Shown: positions 1 to 8,684, counted from the first letter of the stretch. The stretch is DNA of 64,000 bases from Streptantibioticus cattleyicolor NRRL 8057 = DSM 46488 (GCF_000240165.1 NC_017586.1:4340001-4404000), one strand, 5' to 3'. The notes: generated by a model not told the origin, from the letters alone. Numbers and translations: made by a program.

Positions 1-51
1 TCGGTACAGCCGCCCGTCCGCACTACGAGACGCCGAGAGGAGGCGAGTTCA

Positions 52-396
52 GTGGCCAGCATCATCACGATCAACAAAATGACCGGTCGTCCGGCCATCG
101 CCTCCTGCCTGCCCGGCGCTCCGGCGCTGCGATCCGCCCTTGTCTCCGCCGCTGCCCTCCGTGGCACCGGTGTCGCAGGCGGCCGTATCGAGCGAGCGTT
201 CCAGGCACCGATGGCGGAAGCGGCGCAGGCGCCCCGCTATGCGCTCGCGGCCAACGGTGCCGATTCCCGCCAGCAGTGGGCCCAGGGCGGCTTCACCGCC
301 AATGGCAACGGCACTGGCAGCACGACCGTAGCGACGCACCACGACAGCAAGATGCGGGCCTTCCGCGGGCTCGAACCCTGGAGAGATCCAGCCTGA
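52..396 (+). CDS. Upstream ORF / leader peptide of wblC
   Basis: A 114-codon reading frame starting with GTG behind a strong AGAGGAGG ribosome binding site (36-42) and ending at TGA 394-396, only 24 nt before a factor-independent terminator. I recognise no protein domain; the product is rich in Ala, Gly, Arg and Thr. Position and architecture fit the translated leader of a ribosome-controlled attenuator, which is known for whiB7/wblC genes of actinobacteria: slowing of ribosomes on the leader ORF favours read-through into the regulator. The last third of the ORF contains TTCCGCGG (361-368), complementary to the 5' arm of the terminator. Translation is supported by the ribosome binding site; the regulatory role is inferred from context. 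Confidence 0.6.
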   Translation: MASIITINKMTGRPAIASCLPGAPALRSALVSAAALRGTGVAGGRIERAFQAPMAEAAQAPRYALAANGADSRQQWAQGGFTANGNGTGSTTVATHHDSKMRAFRGLEPWRDPA

Positions 397-420
397 CAGG
401 CAATCAGGTCGGCACCTTCA

Positions 421-459
421 GGGCCGCGGAACCCGTGAACCGGGATCCGCGGCCCTTTT
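421..459 (+). terminator. Attenuator terminator in the wblC leader
   Basis: GGGCCGCGGA (421-430) pairs perfectly with TCCGCGGCCC (446-455); an inner CCCG/CGGG helix adds four pairs and TTTT follows at 456-459. It lies between the leader ORF and wblC, so it would end transcripts before the regulator gene. The 5' arm plus one base, CCGCGGAA (424-431), can alternatively pair with TTCCGCGG (361-368) inside the leader ORF, an 8-bp antiterminator helix that excludes the terminator. This is the layout expected of translation-dependent attenuation by ribosome-targeting antibiotics. Confidence 0.75.
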
Positions 460-560
460 GCTTGCGCGAGCGATCAGGCGAAGGGCCTGGGAAACCGCAA
501 CGACCCGGTACCGACCACCCCGGCCCCCGGCCGGACCGACAGACGAGGAAGAACGCAACC

Positions 561-923
561 GTGCATCCGGAACAGCGCACCCCGGCCGTACCGCACGCCG
601 AGAAGATCCCCCCGCCTGAGTTCGTGCCCATGGAGGCCCCCTTGCTGCCGCTGTCCGAGCTCGACGACGAGATCGAGCGTCTGGGCGTACCCGTCCCGTG
701 CCGCACCTACGACCCGGAGGTCTTCTTCGCCGAGACCCCGGCCGACGTCGAGTACGCCAAGTCCCTGTGCCAGACCTGCCCGGTCCGCGAGGCCTGCCTC
801 GCGGGCGCCAAGGCGCGCCGTGAACCGTGGGGTGTCTGGGGCGGTGAGCTCTTCGTGCAGGGCGTCGTCGTACCCCGCAAGCGGCCCCGTGGCCGTCCGC
901 GCAAGAGCGAGGTCGTGGCATGA
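561..923 (+). CDS. wblC: WhiB-family iron-sulfur regulator WblC (WhiB7)
   Basis: 120-residue WhiB-like protein. The four cluster-binding cysteines are C47, C70, C73 and C79, followed by the G-V-W-G-G turn (91-95) and a C-terminal AT-hook RGRPRK (110-115), the combination diagnostic of WhiB7/WblC. The protein binds a [4Fe-4S] cluster and the housekeeping sigma factor and activates intrinsic antibiotic-resistance genes at AT-rich sites beside the -35 element. The GTG start at 561 was chosen because GAGGAAG lies just upstream and the N-terminus then resembles known WblC proteins; ATG 630 is a shorter alternative. Expression is probably controlled by the attenuator immediately upstream. The stop overlaps the next start (ATGA at 920-923). 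Confidence 0.95.
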   Translation: MHPEQRTPAVPHAEKIPPPEFVPMEAPLLPLSELDDEIERLGVPVPCRTYDPEVFFAETPADVEYAKSLCQTCPVREACLAGAKARREPWGVWGGELFVQGVVVPRKRPRGRPRKSEVVA

Positions 924-1258
924 GCCGCCGACGCACCGCCATCGGCACCATCGACCATCCGTTGACCAATGATCCGCAGGCGCGGGTCAGAACCGACCGG
1001 AACGGTGCGGCGATCCGCCCGGCCACCGGTCCCGCAGACCGCACGGGAGCCGCCGCCGCGGCCTCCCGCCAGAACAGGAACCGAGAGATGCAACTCATCC
1101 CAGAAGCCATGGCCCGAGCCCACCTGCGACAACGACTGGACGAGGCGGAATCTCAACGTCCGGGCCGTCGCCTGGCGCAGGCCCGGCGGCTGCAGCGGCG
1201 CGCCGAACGCGTCTCGCTGCGGGCCCGCCGCGCCATCGCCCTCGTGGTGATGCAGTAG
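920..1258 (+). CDS. Small basic protein coupled to wblC
   Basis: 112-residue protein of unknown function, with no domain that I recognise. The C-terminal half is an Arg/Ala-rich, probably helical segment ending in ALVVMQ. Its start codon overlaps the wblC stop as ATGA, suggesting translational coupling. An internal ATG at 1088 preceded by CCGAGAG would give a 56-residue protein that contains the part most resembling small Streptomyces proteins I remember; the first 56 codons are less protein-like, so the true start is uncertain. It is followed by a strong hairpin, so wblC and this gene form a short transcript. Confidence 0.6.
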   Translation: MSRRRTAIGTIDHPLTNDPQARVRTDRNGAAIRPATGPADRTGAAAAASRQNRNREMQLIPEAMARAHLRQRLDEAESQRPGRRLAQARRLQRRAERVSLRARRAIALVVMQ

Positions 1259-1287
1259 GCGCGGCCCGTTCCACCCGTCCCGACAGC

Positions 1288-1320
1288 GCGGGGCCGGTCC
1301 CGGAAGGGAACCGGCCCCGC
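1288..1320 (+). terminator. Hairpin terminator after the wblC transcript
   Basis: GCGGGGCCGGT (1288-1298) pairs perfectly with ACCGGCCCCGC (1310-1320). There is no T tract, as is common for Streptomyces stem-only terminators. Confidence 0.6.
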
Positions 1321-1368
1321 GGTGCGTTGTGCCCGCTTCCGCCGTGCTTGCGGAGGTATCGTCACCAG

Positions 1369-1572
1369 GTGGATCAGAAGACTCGTGAACCCGCTTCTGA
1401 AAGCGCGCCACCGCCCCGGGTGGTGTGCGCCCGCTGCGGAGCCGTCGCCGACCGCCCGCCGGTCACCTGGACCTGCTCCGTCGAGGGCGGCGAGCGCCGC
1501 TACTTCTGCGAGAACTGCGCCCGGGCCAACATCCGCTCCATCGAAGGCCGGCTCGACTCCGCCTGGTGGTAG
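1369..1572 (+). CDS. Small zinc-ribbon protein
   Basis: 67-residue protein with two CxxC pairs: VCARCG near the N-terminus and FCENC about 25 residues later, which together look like a zinc ribbon. The N-terminal 15 residues are polar and disordered. The GTG start is preceded by GGAGG (1352-1356). No function can be assigned; small standalone ribbons of this type are widespread hypothetical proteins in Streptomyces. It is transcribed convergently with the ABC1 kinase gene, with a GC-rich hairpin between the two. Confidence 0.75.
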   Translation: MDQKTREPASESAPPPRVVCARCGAVADRPPVTWTCSVEGGERRYFCENCARANIRSIEGRLDSAWW

Positions 1573-1581
1573 CCCGGGCGG

Positions 1582-1599
1582 GGCCGCCTGGAGGCGGCC
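1582..1599. terminator. Bidirectional hairpin between convergent genes
   Basis: GGCCGCC (1582-1588) and GGCGGCC (1593-1599) form a tight stem with a TGGA loop in the 49-nt gap between the convergent zinc-ribbon and ABC1 kinase genes. Confidence 0.45.
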
Positions 1600-1621
1600 G
1601 GGGCGGACGTGACCGGGCCGG

Positions 1622-3025
1622 CTACGCCCCCTCGGCCTCCTCGGGGTCTTCGGCCTCCTCGGCATCCCCGGGGTCTTCGGCCCCTTCGGACGCTTCCGGA
1701 GCGGCGAACCCCGGCAGCCAGTCCAGCAGTTCGTCCCGCAGCCGCACGGTGGCGTCCAGCTGGCAGAGCACCCCGATGGTGCTCAGCGTCACCCGATGGA
1801 TCAGCAGGTAGGACGGCGGCAGGTTGAGCTGCCGGCCCAACTGGTGGGCGGGGGAGCGCGGGTCGGCGATCCGGGCCGCCTGGGTCCGCATCCAGGCCCG
1901 GCCGAAGGTGAACTCCTCGGCCCGGGCGGGCTCGATGATCGGCAGCAGGTAGTCGAGCACCGCCTCCGGGTCGAGCTGGATCGCCGGCTTGACGAAGCCC
2001 TCCTGGCGCAGCATGGCGTGGACCCGCTCGGCGTCCCCGGCCAGCGCCAGCCGCAGCGCGGTGCCGATCGGCAGTGGCAGCCCCTCGGGGAGGCGGTCCA
2101 CCGTGCCGAAGTCCAGCACCCCGAGCCGCCATCCCTCGGCCGGCCCGTCGTCCACCAGCAGCCGAAAGTTGCCCGGATGGGGGTCGGCGTGGAGCAGCCC
2201 GGTGCGGGCCGGGCCGGCGAAGAGGAAGTGGGCCAGCAACTGCCCGGCCCGGTCCCGCTCGGAACGGGTGCCGTCGGCGATCACCTCGGCCAGCGGCACC
2301 CCGTCCAGCCACTCGGTGACCAGGACCTGCTCGGCCTGGTGCACCACATCGGGCACCACCACGTCCGGATCGTCGGCGAACTCCACGGCGTGCGTGTGCT
2401 GGGCCCGCGCCTCCAGGGCGTAGTCCAGCTCCTCGGAGACCCGCTCGCGCAACTCGGAGATCAGCGGCTTGATGTCCATCCCCGGGATCAGCGGGCCGAA
2501 CAGCCGGGCCACCCGGCCCAGTTGGGACAGGTCGGACAGCAGCGCCTGGCCGGCCCCCGGGTACTGGACCTTGACCGCCACCTCGCGTCCGTCGTGCCAC
2601 ACCGCGCGGTGCACCTGGCCGATGGAGGCCGCCGCGGCCGGCTTGTCCTCGAACTCCTCGAAGAACCGCCGCCAGTCCTCTCCGAGCCCCTTGGCGAGCA
2701 CGTCGTGCACGGTGCCGGCGGGCATCGGCGGCGCCGCGTCCTGCAACTTGGTCAGTGCGGCACGGTAGGGTCCGGCGATCTCCTCGGGGAGCGCGGCCTC
2801 GAAGACCGACAGCGCCTGGCCGAACTTCATCGCCCCGCCCTTGAGCTCGCCGAGCACCTTGAACAGCTGCTCGGCGGTGCGCTGCTGGAGCTCACCGGCG
2901 ACGATCTCGGCCGGCCGGCCGCCGATCCGTTTGCCCAGCCCCAGGGTGGCCCGGCCCGCGAAGCCGAGGGGCAGCGCGGCGAGCTTGGCGGTTCGGGTGA
3001 CTGCCTTGCGAGGAAGATCCGACAT
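1622..3025 (-). CDS. ABC1/UbiB-family atypical kinase
   Basis: 467-residue member of the ABC1 (AarF/UbiB) family. It has the family signature KxGQ (K67-Q70), an Ala-rich nucleotide loop ([10 protein letters not shown]) instead of a Gly-rich loop, a VAVKVQ lysine motif, the catalytic HADPHPGNF and the metal-binding LDFGT. UbiB/COQ8 members act as ATPases/kinases in isoprenoid quinone metabolism at membranes; the actinobacterial substrate is not known. The start at 3025 (MSDLPRK) follows AAAGAGGGG. The C-terminal 25 residues are an acidic Glu/Ala/Asp tail that looks disordered. It lies 159 nt downstream of the E1-like gene on the same strand and could share its transcript. Confidence 0.9.
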   Translation of the reverse strand: MSDLPRKAVTRTAKLAALPLGFAGRATLGLGKRIGGRPAEIVAGELQQRTAEQLFKVLGELKGGAMKFGQALSVFEAALPEEIAGPYRAALTKLQDAAPPMPAGTVHDVLAKGLGEDWRRFFEEFEDKPAAAASIGQVHRAVWHDGREVAVKVQYPGAGQALLSDLSQLGRVARLFGPLIPGMDIKPLISELRERVSEELDYALEARAQHTHAVEFADDPDVVVPDVVHQAEQVLVTEWLDGVPLAEVIADGTRSERDRAGQLLAHFLFAGPARTGLLHADPHPGNFRLLVDDGPAEGWRLGVLDFGTVDRLPEGLPLPIGTALRLALAGDAERVHAMLRQEGFVKPAIQLDPEAVLDYLLPIIEPARAEEFTFGRAWMRTQAARIADPRSPAHQLGRQLNLPPSYLLIHRVTLSTIGVLCQLDATVRLRDELLDWLPGFAAPEASEGAEDPGDAEEAEDPEEAEGA

Positions 3026-3184
3026 GTGCCCCTCTTTCACCGTCGATTCCGTTGCCACACCGCGTCAGGGCCCCGGCGGCCCGGACCGCCGGACCGGCAC
3101 CGGAGCGGCGCCCACGGCCGCTGCCGCCGGTGCCGCGGTCCCGGGACGGCGGCGACCCGTGCCGCGCGTACGCCCGGCGGGAGG

Positions 3185-4291
3185 TCACCCGGCCATTGTC
3201 GCGCGTGCGCCGTGGCCTGCCGCACCACACCCGCAATCCTGGCGCGGCCCCACCGGCACGGTGCGCATGGCGAGCCCGGCCAGCGTGAACTCCACCCGCC
3301 CTCCGGCGCTCGGCGGCTCGCCCCCGGCCAGGAACTCCAGCGCGTGGGCCGCCGCCAGCGCGGCCACCAGCGTGGCCAGCGCCACGTCGCACGGGCCCAC
3401 CACCGGCCGGCCACGCCCCGACCGCAGCTGCGCCACCATCCGCGGCCAGGCCGGATCGCGCCGCGCCCGCTCGCGGGCCAGGCAACCGGCACAGGCCAGC
3501 CGCCCCGGCACCACCAGCGGCCCGACCACCCCGAGCCCCTCCACCACGCCGGCGTACAGATGCGGGATCCCGGCGGCCATCAGCTGCTCGGCGGCCCGTT
3601 CGTCGGGGGCGTAGGCGTCCAGCCCGTCGCGGGGGGCGAGGACGGCGAGGGCGAGCCGGGGCTCCCCGGCGCCGCGCGGCGATACGGGCGGACGGGGGTC
3701 GGGGGCCGCGCGGCGCACCGCGGCCCGGGCCGCCGCGTCCCGCCGTTCGCCGACGGCCAGCGCCGGGATGCCGCACGGCGCCGCGTCCCACGGCTCGACC
3801 TCACCGCCGTCCACCACGTCGACCCGGCCGACCCCGGCCGCCGACAGCACCGCGGCCACCGAGGCGCCGACCCGTCCGGCCCCGCACACCCGCACCCGGG
3901 CCGTGCGGCGGGCGGCCAGCGTGTGCGCCGCGGCGCCGGGGCCGGGGCGCAGCAGGGAGAGCGAGGCCAGGTCGGGCCGGAGCCGTTCGAGAGCCGCGTC
4001 CCGCCGGCGCAGCACCTGGTGGAGCCCGCCGAGGCTGTCGGCGTCCTCCAGCACGTCGCCCTCGGCCAGCACGGACAGCAGCCGGTCGGCGCGCTCCGGG
4101 GCGAGGCCGAGCGCCGCCGCCTCCTCGCGCAGCAGCTCGGGGCCGCGAGTGCCGTCGAGCAGCTTCAGGAACCGCGCCGACGCGTCGTCCAGCGGCCCGA
4201 GCACCACCGCACGCTCCGGATCCACCCCGAACTGGAGCGTCTCCCGGTCCCGCCAACTGCGCCGCATGGCCGGCTTCAGCATCGGATGCAT
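3185..4291 (-). CDS. ThiF/E1-like adenylyltransferase homologue
   Basis: 368-residue protein. The middle holds a Rossmann nucleotide-binding segment (VCGAGRVGASV) followed by the acidic strand end VDVVDGG, as in ThiF/MoeB/E1 proteins. The C-terminal half has CAGC and, near the end, CGCG, which may form the zinc site of the family. The N-terminal ~110 residues resemble the docking region found in standalone actinobacterial ThiF-like proteins. The family adenylates C-termini of ubiquitin-like or peptide partners; no such partner is encoded next door. It is divergent from the WLM metallopeptidase gene across a 558-nt intergenic region. Substrate unknown. Confidence 0.8.
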   Translation of the reverse strand: MHPMLKPAMRRSWRDRETLQFGVDPERAVVLGPLDDASARFLKLLDGTRGPELLREEAAALGLAPERADRLLSVLAEGDVLEDADSLGGLHQVLRRRDAALERLRPDLASLSLLRPGPGAAAHTLAARRTARVRVCGAGRVGASVAAVLSAAGVGRVDVVDGGEVEPWDAAPCGIPALAVGERRDAAARAAVRRAAPDPRPPVSPRGAGEPRLALAVLAPRDGLDAYAPDERAAEQLMAAGIPHLYAGVVEGLGVVGPLVVPGRLACAGCLARERARRDPAWPRMVAQLRSGRGRPVVGPCDVALATLVAALAAAHALEFLAGGEPPSAGGRVEFTLAGLAMRTVPVGPRQDCGCGAAGHGARATMAG

Positions 4292-4849
4292 GACGCCCCC
4301 CCCGTGATCAGGCCCCGACCGTCCGCCACCATGGCCGCCGGAGCCAGCGCTGTCACAACGGGATCAGCATGGGCGCTTCCGCACGACCTTGCCGAAAGTT
4401 ATCCACAGGCAGGCGAATACGTAAGACCGTATGCCTGGGCGGCACCCCGCGATGCGCGGACGGAAGGCCCCCGATGCCACACCGTCGGCGCCGGTGCGCA
4501 CCCGGTGCGGGCGAGCCGCCCGGCGCTCCTGGGTCCGTCGGGGTCCGCGCTTCGGCCGTCCGCCCCTCGTACGAGGACGATCACGCGCCCGTGCCGTCGA
4601 CGGCTGCGGCACGCGGCACGTATCCGATCCGCCTCGCCGTCGGGGTGGCGGCCGTGTCGTCCGCCGCCCCCGGGCCAGGGCGCCCTGGGCGCGTCCGCGC
4701 GCACCCGTCGCCCCGCGCCCCGGGCGCATCCACCCCGCATCCCCGGCGCACCCGCCCCGCGCCCCCCACTCCCTCGCGCCGGGGCGCACTCGCCGCTCCG
4801 TCTTTCCGGGCGTCGGGACTTCGTCGGAGGCAGCCGGTACCGTCGTGGC
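4292..4849. other. Divergent intergenic region with a single DnaA-box sequence
   Basis: 558 nt between divergent genes. Long frames cross it on both strands but none has a convincing start, ribosome binding site or recognisable protein sequence, so I call no gene. At 4399-4407 lies TTATCCACA, the perfect consensus DnaA box, followed by an imperfect inverted repeat (CAGGC...ATACG / CGTAT...GCCTG, 4409-4437). The remainder is very GC-rich. Promoters for both flanking genes must lie here but no clear -35/-10 pair stands out. Confidence 0.5.
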
Positions 4850-5440
4850 GTGTCCGTCGAACCCGCTTCGTCCCGTCCGTCTCGCGGCCAGAGCCGTGGG
4901 ACGCGTACCAGTGCCGTGGAAGTGCGACGCAGTGCGCGCCGTCGCCGGACGGTGTCGGCGTACCGCGAGGGCGACCGCACCATCGTGCTGATCCCGGCCC
5001 GGATGTCCGCGGCTGAGGAGCAGCGCTGGGTCGGCGTCATGCTCGACAAGCTGGCGGCGCAGGAGAGCAGGCGGATGCTGGGCGACGCCGAACTCGCCGA
5101 GCGGGCCGCGCGGTTGTCCGGCCAGTATCTGGGGGGCCGGGCCCGGCCGGAAAGCGTGCGCTGGGTGACCAACCAGAACACCCGGTGGGGTTCGTGCACC
5201 CCGGCCGAGGGGAGCATCCGGCTCTCCCACCGCTTGCAGGGCATGCCCGACTACGTGGTCGACTACGTGCTCCTGCACGAGCTGGCCCACCTGCTGGTGC
5301 CCGGCCACGGCGCCGACTTCTGGCGGCTGCTGGAGGGGTATCCGCGCACCGAGCGGGCCCGCGGCTACCTCGAAGGCGTCGTCGCCGCGGCCCGGCTGCC
5401 GCACCTCCCCGGCGCCCGCGAGGCGGGCGAGCCGGAGTGA
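4850..5440 (+). CDS. WLM/YgjP-type metallopeptidase
   Basis: 196-residue protein of the YgjP/WLM (DUF45) gluzincin family. It contains the family motif NTRWGSC followed by the zinc-binding LLHELAHLLVPGHG (HExxH plus a downstream His), with the usual spacing. The N-terminal ~40 residues are basic and disordered. The GTG start at 4850 has no good ribosome binding site; GTG 4916 would shorten the protein by 22 residues without touching the domain. YgjP proteins are small cytosolic metalloproteins of unclear substrate. It is convergent with the Nudix gene, whose stop is 10 nt away. Confidence 0.85.
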   Translation: MSVEPASSRPSRGQSRGTRTSAVEVRRSARRRRTVSAYREGDRTIVLIPARMSAAEEQRWVGVMLDKLAAQESRRMLGDAELAERAARLSGQYLGGRARPESVRWVTNQNTRWGSCTPAEGSIRLSHRLQGMPDYVVDYVLLHELAHLLVPGHGADFWRLLEGYPRTERARGYLEGVVAAARLPHLPGAREAGEPE

Positions 5441-5450
5441 ACCGTACGGC

Positions 5451-6014
5451 TCACACCAACTGCCGCGCCCGCTCCACCAGTCGCACCACCGAGGCGTCGG
5501 CCACCGAGGCCACCTCGTCGTAGCCGAACCACCGCACGTCCAGCGACTCGTCGCTCACCGACCAGACGGCGTCCGGCGGGGCCACCGCCGCGTACTGGAC
5601 GTCCAAGTGCCAGGCGCAGGGCGTGAGATGGCGGTCGAGGCGGACCGGGCCGGGCAGCAGGGTGAGCCCGGTGATCCCCGACTCCTCGGTGGCCTCCCGC
5701 AGCGCGGCGGCGGCCAGCGTGGCGTCGGACGGCTCGCAGTGGCCACCCATCTGGAGCCACATCCGCAGCTTGCGGTGGAGGGTGAGCAGCACCCGTTCCC
5801 GCCGCGGATCGACCACCAGCGCACTGGCCGTCAGATGACCCGACTCGCACGACTTCCACATGGCGTCCGGACGGGCCGCCAGGTGGCCGAGGTAGGCCAG
5901 CCGCAACTCCTCCTGGCCCACGGCGCCTTCCGGCCCCCCGGACTCCGGGACGGACGGTTCGAGCGGCGCGGACCACTCCTGGAGCACCCGCGCCGCGTCG
6001 GCGTGCAGCGTCAC
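5451..6014 (-). CDS. Nudix hydrolase
   Basis: 187-residue protein with a Nudix box in the middle (GGHCEPSDATL...LREATEESGI). The REaTEE-SG part that binds metal is intact, while the upstream Glu position of the canonical box is not conserved (Ala, with a neighbouring Asp). Nudix enzymes hydrolyse nucleoside diphosphates linked to another group; this GGHCEP subgroup has no assigned substrate. The GTG start overlaps the stop of the upstream zinc protease as GTGA (6011-6014), so the two genes are translationally coupled. Confidence 0.85.
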   Translation of the reverse strand: MTLHADAARVLQEWSAPLEPSVPESGGPEGAVGQEELRLAYLGHLAARPDAMWKSCESGHLTASALVVDPRRERVLLTLHRKLRMWLQMGGHCEPSDATLAAAALREATEESGITGLTLLPGPVRLDRHLTPCAWHLDVQYAAVAPPDAVWSVSDESLDVRWFGYDEVASVADASVVRLVERARQLV

Positions 6015-7471
6015 TTGTCCCGGCCGCCCTCACCGGACTCGCCGGACGAGTCCGGCTCGTCGGAGCCGTCCGCCGGGCCGCCCTCACCGGAACGCCGTTC
6101 ACCGTGGCGGCCCTCCGCCGCCTCGCCCAGCATCTTGTCGAGCGCGTCGAAGTCGAACGCCTCGTCGCCGGTCTCGCGGTGCACGAAGCCGTCCGGGTCG
6201 TCGAGGTCGGCGGCGGTGGGCAGCAGGTCGGGGTGGGCCCACAGCGCGTCCCGGCCGTCGAGGCCGCGGGCGTCGGTGAGCGAGGCCCACAGCCGGGAGG
6301 CGTCCCGCAGCCGGCGCGGTCGCAGCTCCAGGCCGATCAGCGTGGCGAAGGTCTGCTCGGCCGGACCACCGGTGGCGCGGCGGCGGCGCAGCGTCTCGCG
6401 CAGCGCGCCGGCGGACGGCAGATGCGGGGCCGCGGCGGCGTGCACCACCGCGTCCACCCACCCCTCGACCAGCGCCAGCGCGGTCTCCAGCCGGGCCAGC
6501 GCGGCCTTCTGCTCCGGGGTGTCCTCGGGCTGGAACATGCCCTGCTGGAGGGCGTCCTGCAACGCCTGTGGGTTGGCCGGGTCGAGCTGGCCGACCGCGT
6601 CCTCCAGCCGCGCGGTGTCGACCTTGATGCCGCGCGCGTACCCCTCGACGGCGCCGAACAGATGGGCCCGCAGCCACGGCACATGGGCGAAGAGCCGCTG
6701 GTGGGCGGCCTCGCGGAGGGCCAGGTAGAGGCGGACCTCGTCCTGCGGGACGCCGAGGCCGGAACCGAACGCCGCGATGTTCACCGGCAGCAGCGCCGCC
6801 TTGCCCGCCGGGCCGAGCGGCAGCCCGACGTCGGTGGAGCCGACCACCTCACCGGCGAGGACGCCCAGCGCCTGGCCGATCTGGGCGCCGAACATCGCGC
6901 CGCCCATCGAGCGCATCATGCCGAGCAGCGGGCCCGCCATGGCCTGCATCTCCTCGGGCAGGACGCCGCCCATCGCGGTGCCGACCCGCTCCGCGACCGG
7001 GTCCACCAGTTCCTTCCACACCGGAAGCGTCGCCTCGACCCATTCGGCCCGGCTCCACGCCACCGCCGCGCCCGAGCCGGACGGCAGCGAGGTGGTGCCG
7101 TCCAGCCACAGGTCGGCCAGGCGCAGCGCCTCCTGCACCGCGGCCCGCTCGCCGGCCGAGACGCTGGCGTCCTTGGTGCCGTCCTGGGCGCCCTGGGCCA
7201 CCGTCTGCCGGGCGATGTCCTTGGCCATCTCCCAGTTCACCGGGCCGCCCTCGTAGGAGAGCATCTGCCCGAGCTGCTGGAAGGCGGCACCGAGGTCGTT
7301 GGGGTTGAGCGAGCCGAACATCGCGGCCAGCGGGTTGTCACCGCCGGGGCCGCCGGACGGGGTGCCGCCGAAGCCGATGCCGCCGCCACCCGGCAGGCCC
7401 TTCCGCTTGCCCTCGTCCCCGTCCTCGGGCTCCTCAGATGGGACGCCGAATCCAAATGGGGTGTCACTCAC
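6011..7471 (-). CDS. Zinc-dependent metalloprotease family protein (DUF2342 type)
   Basis: 486-residue protein of the actinobacterial DUF2342 family (TIGR03624-like 'putative hydrolase' group). A Gly-rich N-terminal tail is followed by a mostly helical domain carrying the zinc-site-like segment REAAHQRLFAHVPWL, matching the family's variant of HExxH. The C-terminal 40 residues are charged and disordered. The GTG start at 7471 is preceded by CGAGGA and gives the typical MSDTPFGFG N-terminus. Function is unknown despite the protease-like fold. It is the first gene of a two-gene operon with the Nudix gene and is divergent from the SDR gene. Confidence 0.8.
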   Translation of the reverse strand: MSDTPFGFGVPSEEPEDGDEGKRKGLPGGGGIGFGGTPSGGPGGDNPLAAMFGSLNPNDLGAAFQQLGQMLSYEGGPVNWEMAKDIARQTVAQGAQDGTKDASVSAGERAAVQEALRLADLWLDGTTSLPSGSGAAVAWSRAEWVEATLPVWKELVDPVAERVGTAMGGVLPEEMQAMAGPLLGMMRSMGGAMFGAQIGQALGVLAGEVVGSTDVGLPLGPAGKAALLPVNIAAFGSGLGVPQDEVRLYLALREAAHQRLFAHVPWLRAHLFGAVEGYARGIKVDTARLEDAVGQLDPANPQALQDALQQGMFQPEDTPEQKAALARLETALALVEGWVDAVVHAAAAPHLPSAGALRETLRRRRATGGPAEQTFATLIGLELRPRRLRDASRLWASLTDARGLDGRDALWAHPDLLPTAADLDDPDGFVHRETGDEAFDFDALDKMLGEAAEGRHGERRSGEGGPADGSDEPDSSGESGEGGRDK

Positions 7472-7583
7472 GGGGTTCCTCGGCTCTATGTCGACAGTTT
7501 CGGCCTCTACCACCAGCCTAGACACCTCTCAGGCAGGATGGGACCGCGCATCTCGTACCAGAAACAACAGTGGGAGACACCCG

Positions 7584-8684
7584 GTGAGTTCCCCGGAACA
7601 GCACGTTCGCTCAGGGCGGACCTCCTCCAAGGGGGCCGGACCGGTCGTCGCGGTCACCGGAGCCGCCTCCGGCGTCGGCCTGTTGCTGACCCGAGCCCTC
7701 ACGCGATCCCCCGAGGTGGGCACGGTCGTCGCCATCGACGAACGCCGCGCCGACGTGCCCGGTGCGCAGTGGCGGGTGCTGGACGTGCGCGATCCGGCCA
7801 TCGCCGAGCGGCTGCGCGGCGCCGACGTCGTCGTCCACCTCGCGCTCGACCTCGACCTGGAGACCGAGGCCACCGCGCGCACCGCGTTCAACGTGCGCGG
7901 CACCCAGACCGTGCTCACCGCGGCTGCCGCGGCCGGGGTGCACCGGGTGGTGCTGATGACCTCCGCCATGGTCTACGGCGCCCTGCCGGACAACGACGTC
8001 CCGCTCGCCGAGGACGCCCCGCTGCGCGCCACCGCGGACGCCACCGGGGTCGGCGACCTGCTGGAGATCGAACGCCTCGGCCGCCGCGCGCCCCGCGCCC
8101 ACCCCGGGCTCAACGTCACCGTGGTCCGCCCCGCCGTCCTGGTCGGCGGCACCGACACCGCGCTCACCCGGTACTTCGAGTCGCCCCGGCTGCTGGTGGT
8201 GGCCGGCAGCCGGCCGTGCTGGCAGTTCTGCCACGTCGAGGACCTGGTCTCGGCGCTGGAGTACGCGGCGCTGGGCAAGGCCGAGGGCGAGATGGCGGTG
8301 GGGTGCGACGGCTGGCTGGAACAGGAGGAGGTCGAGGAGCTCTCCGGCATCCGCCGCATGGAGCTGCCCGAGTCGCTGGCGATGGGCGCCGCGGCCCGGC
8401 TGCACCGGCTGGGGCTGACCCCGTCCCCGGCCGGCGACCTGGCCTACACCATGTATCCGTGGGTGGTCAGCGGCAGCCGGCTGCACGAGGCCGGCTGGCG
8501 GCCCAAGTGGACCAACGAGGAGGTGTTGGCCGAACTCCTGGAGGAGGTCGCCGGTCGGCGCACCGTGGCCGGCCGCCGCCTCGGCCGCAAGGACGCCACC
8601 ACGCTCGGCGCCGCCGGCGCCACGGTGGCCCTGGTGGGCACCGCCGCCCTGGTCCGCCGGGCCCGCAAGCGCCGCGGCCGGTGA
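7584..8684 (+). CDS. NAD-dependent epimerase/SDR-family protein with C-terminal membrane anchor
   Basis: 366-residue extended SDR-type protein. The Rossmann glycine motif GAASGVG is near residue 25, the acidic residue after the second strand (AIDE) suggests NAD(H), and an active-site-like region (TSAMVYG) occupies the usual position. The last ~25 residues form a hydrophobic helix followed by RRARKRRGR, which looks like a membrane anchor. The substrate cannot be told. The GTG start at 7584 is supported by GGGAG seven bases upstream. It is divergent from the zinc protease gene. Confidence 0.8.
   Translation: MSSPEQHVRSGRTSSKGAGPVVAVTGAASGVGLLLTRALTRSPEVGTVVAIDERRADVPGAQWRVLDVRDPAIAERLRGADVVVHLALDLDLETEATARTAFNVRGTQTVLTAAAAAGVHRVVLMTSAMVYGALPDNDVPLAEDAPLRATADATGVGDLLEIERLGRRAPRAHPGLNVTVVRPAVLVGGTDTALTRYFESPRLLVVAGSRPCWQFCHVEDLVSALEYAALGKAEGEMAVGCDGWLEQEEVEELSGIRRMELPESLAMGAAARLHRLGLTPSPAGDLAYTMYPWVVSGSRLHEAGWRPKWTNEEVLAELLEEVAGRRTVAGRRLGRKDATTLGAAGATVALVGTAALVRRARKRRGR

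Noticed and set aside
1796..5440. A 1214-codon open frame on the plus strand crossing the ABC1 kinase and E1-like genes
   Set aside because: Only its last 196 codons encode a recognisable domain (WLM peptidase). The rest is antisense to well-supported genes and results from high third-position G+C content.
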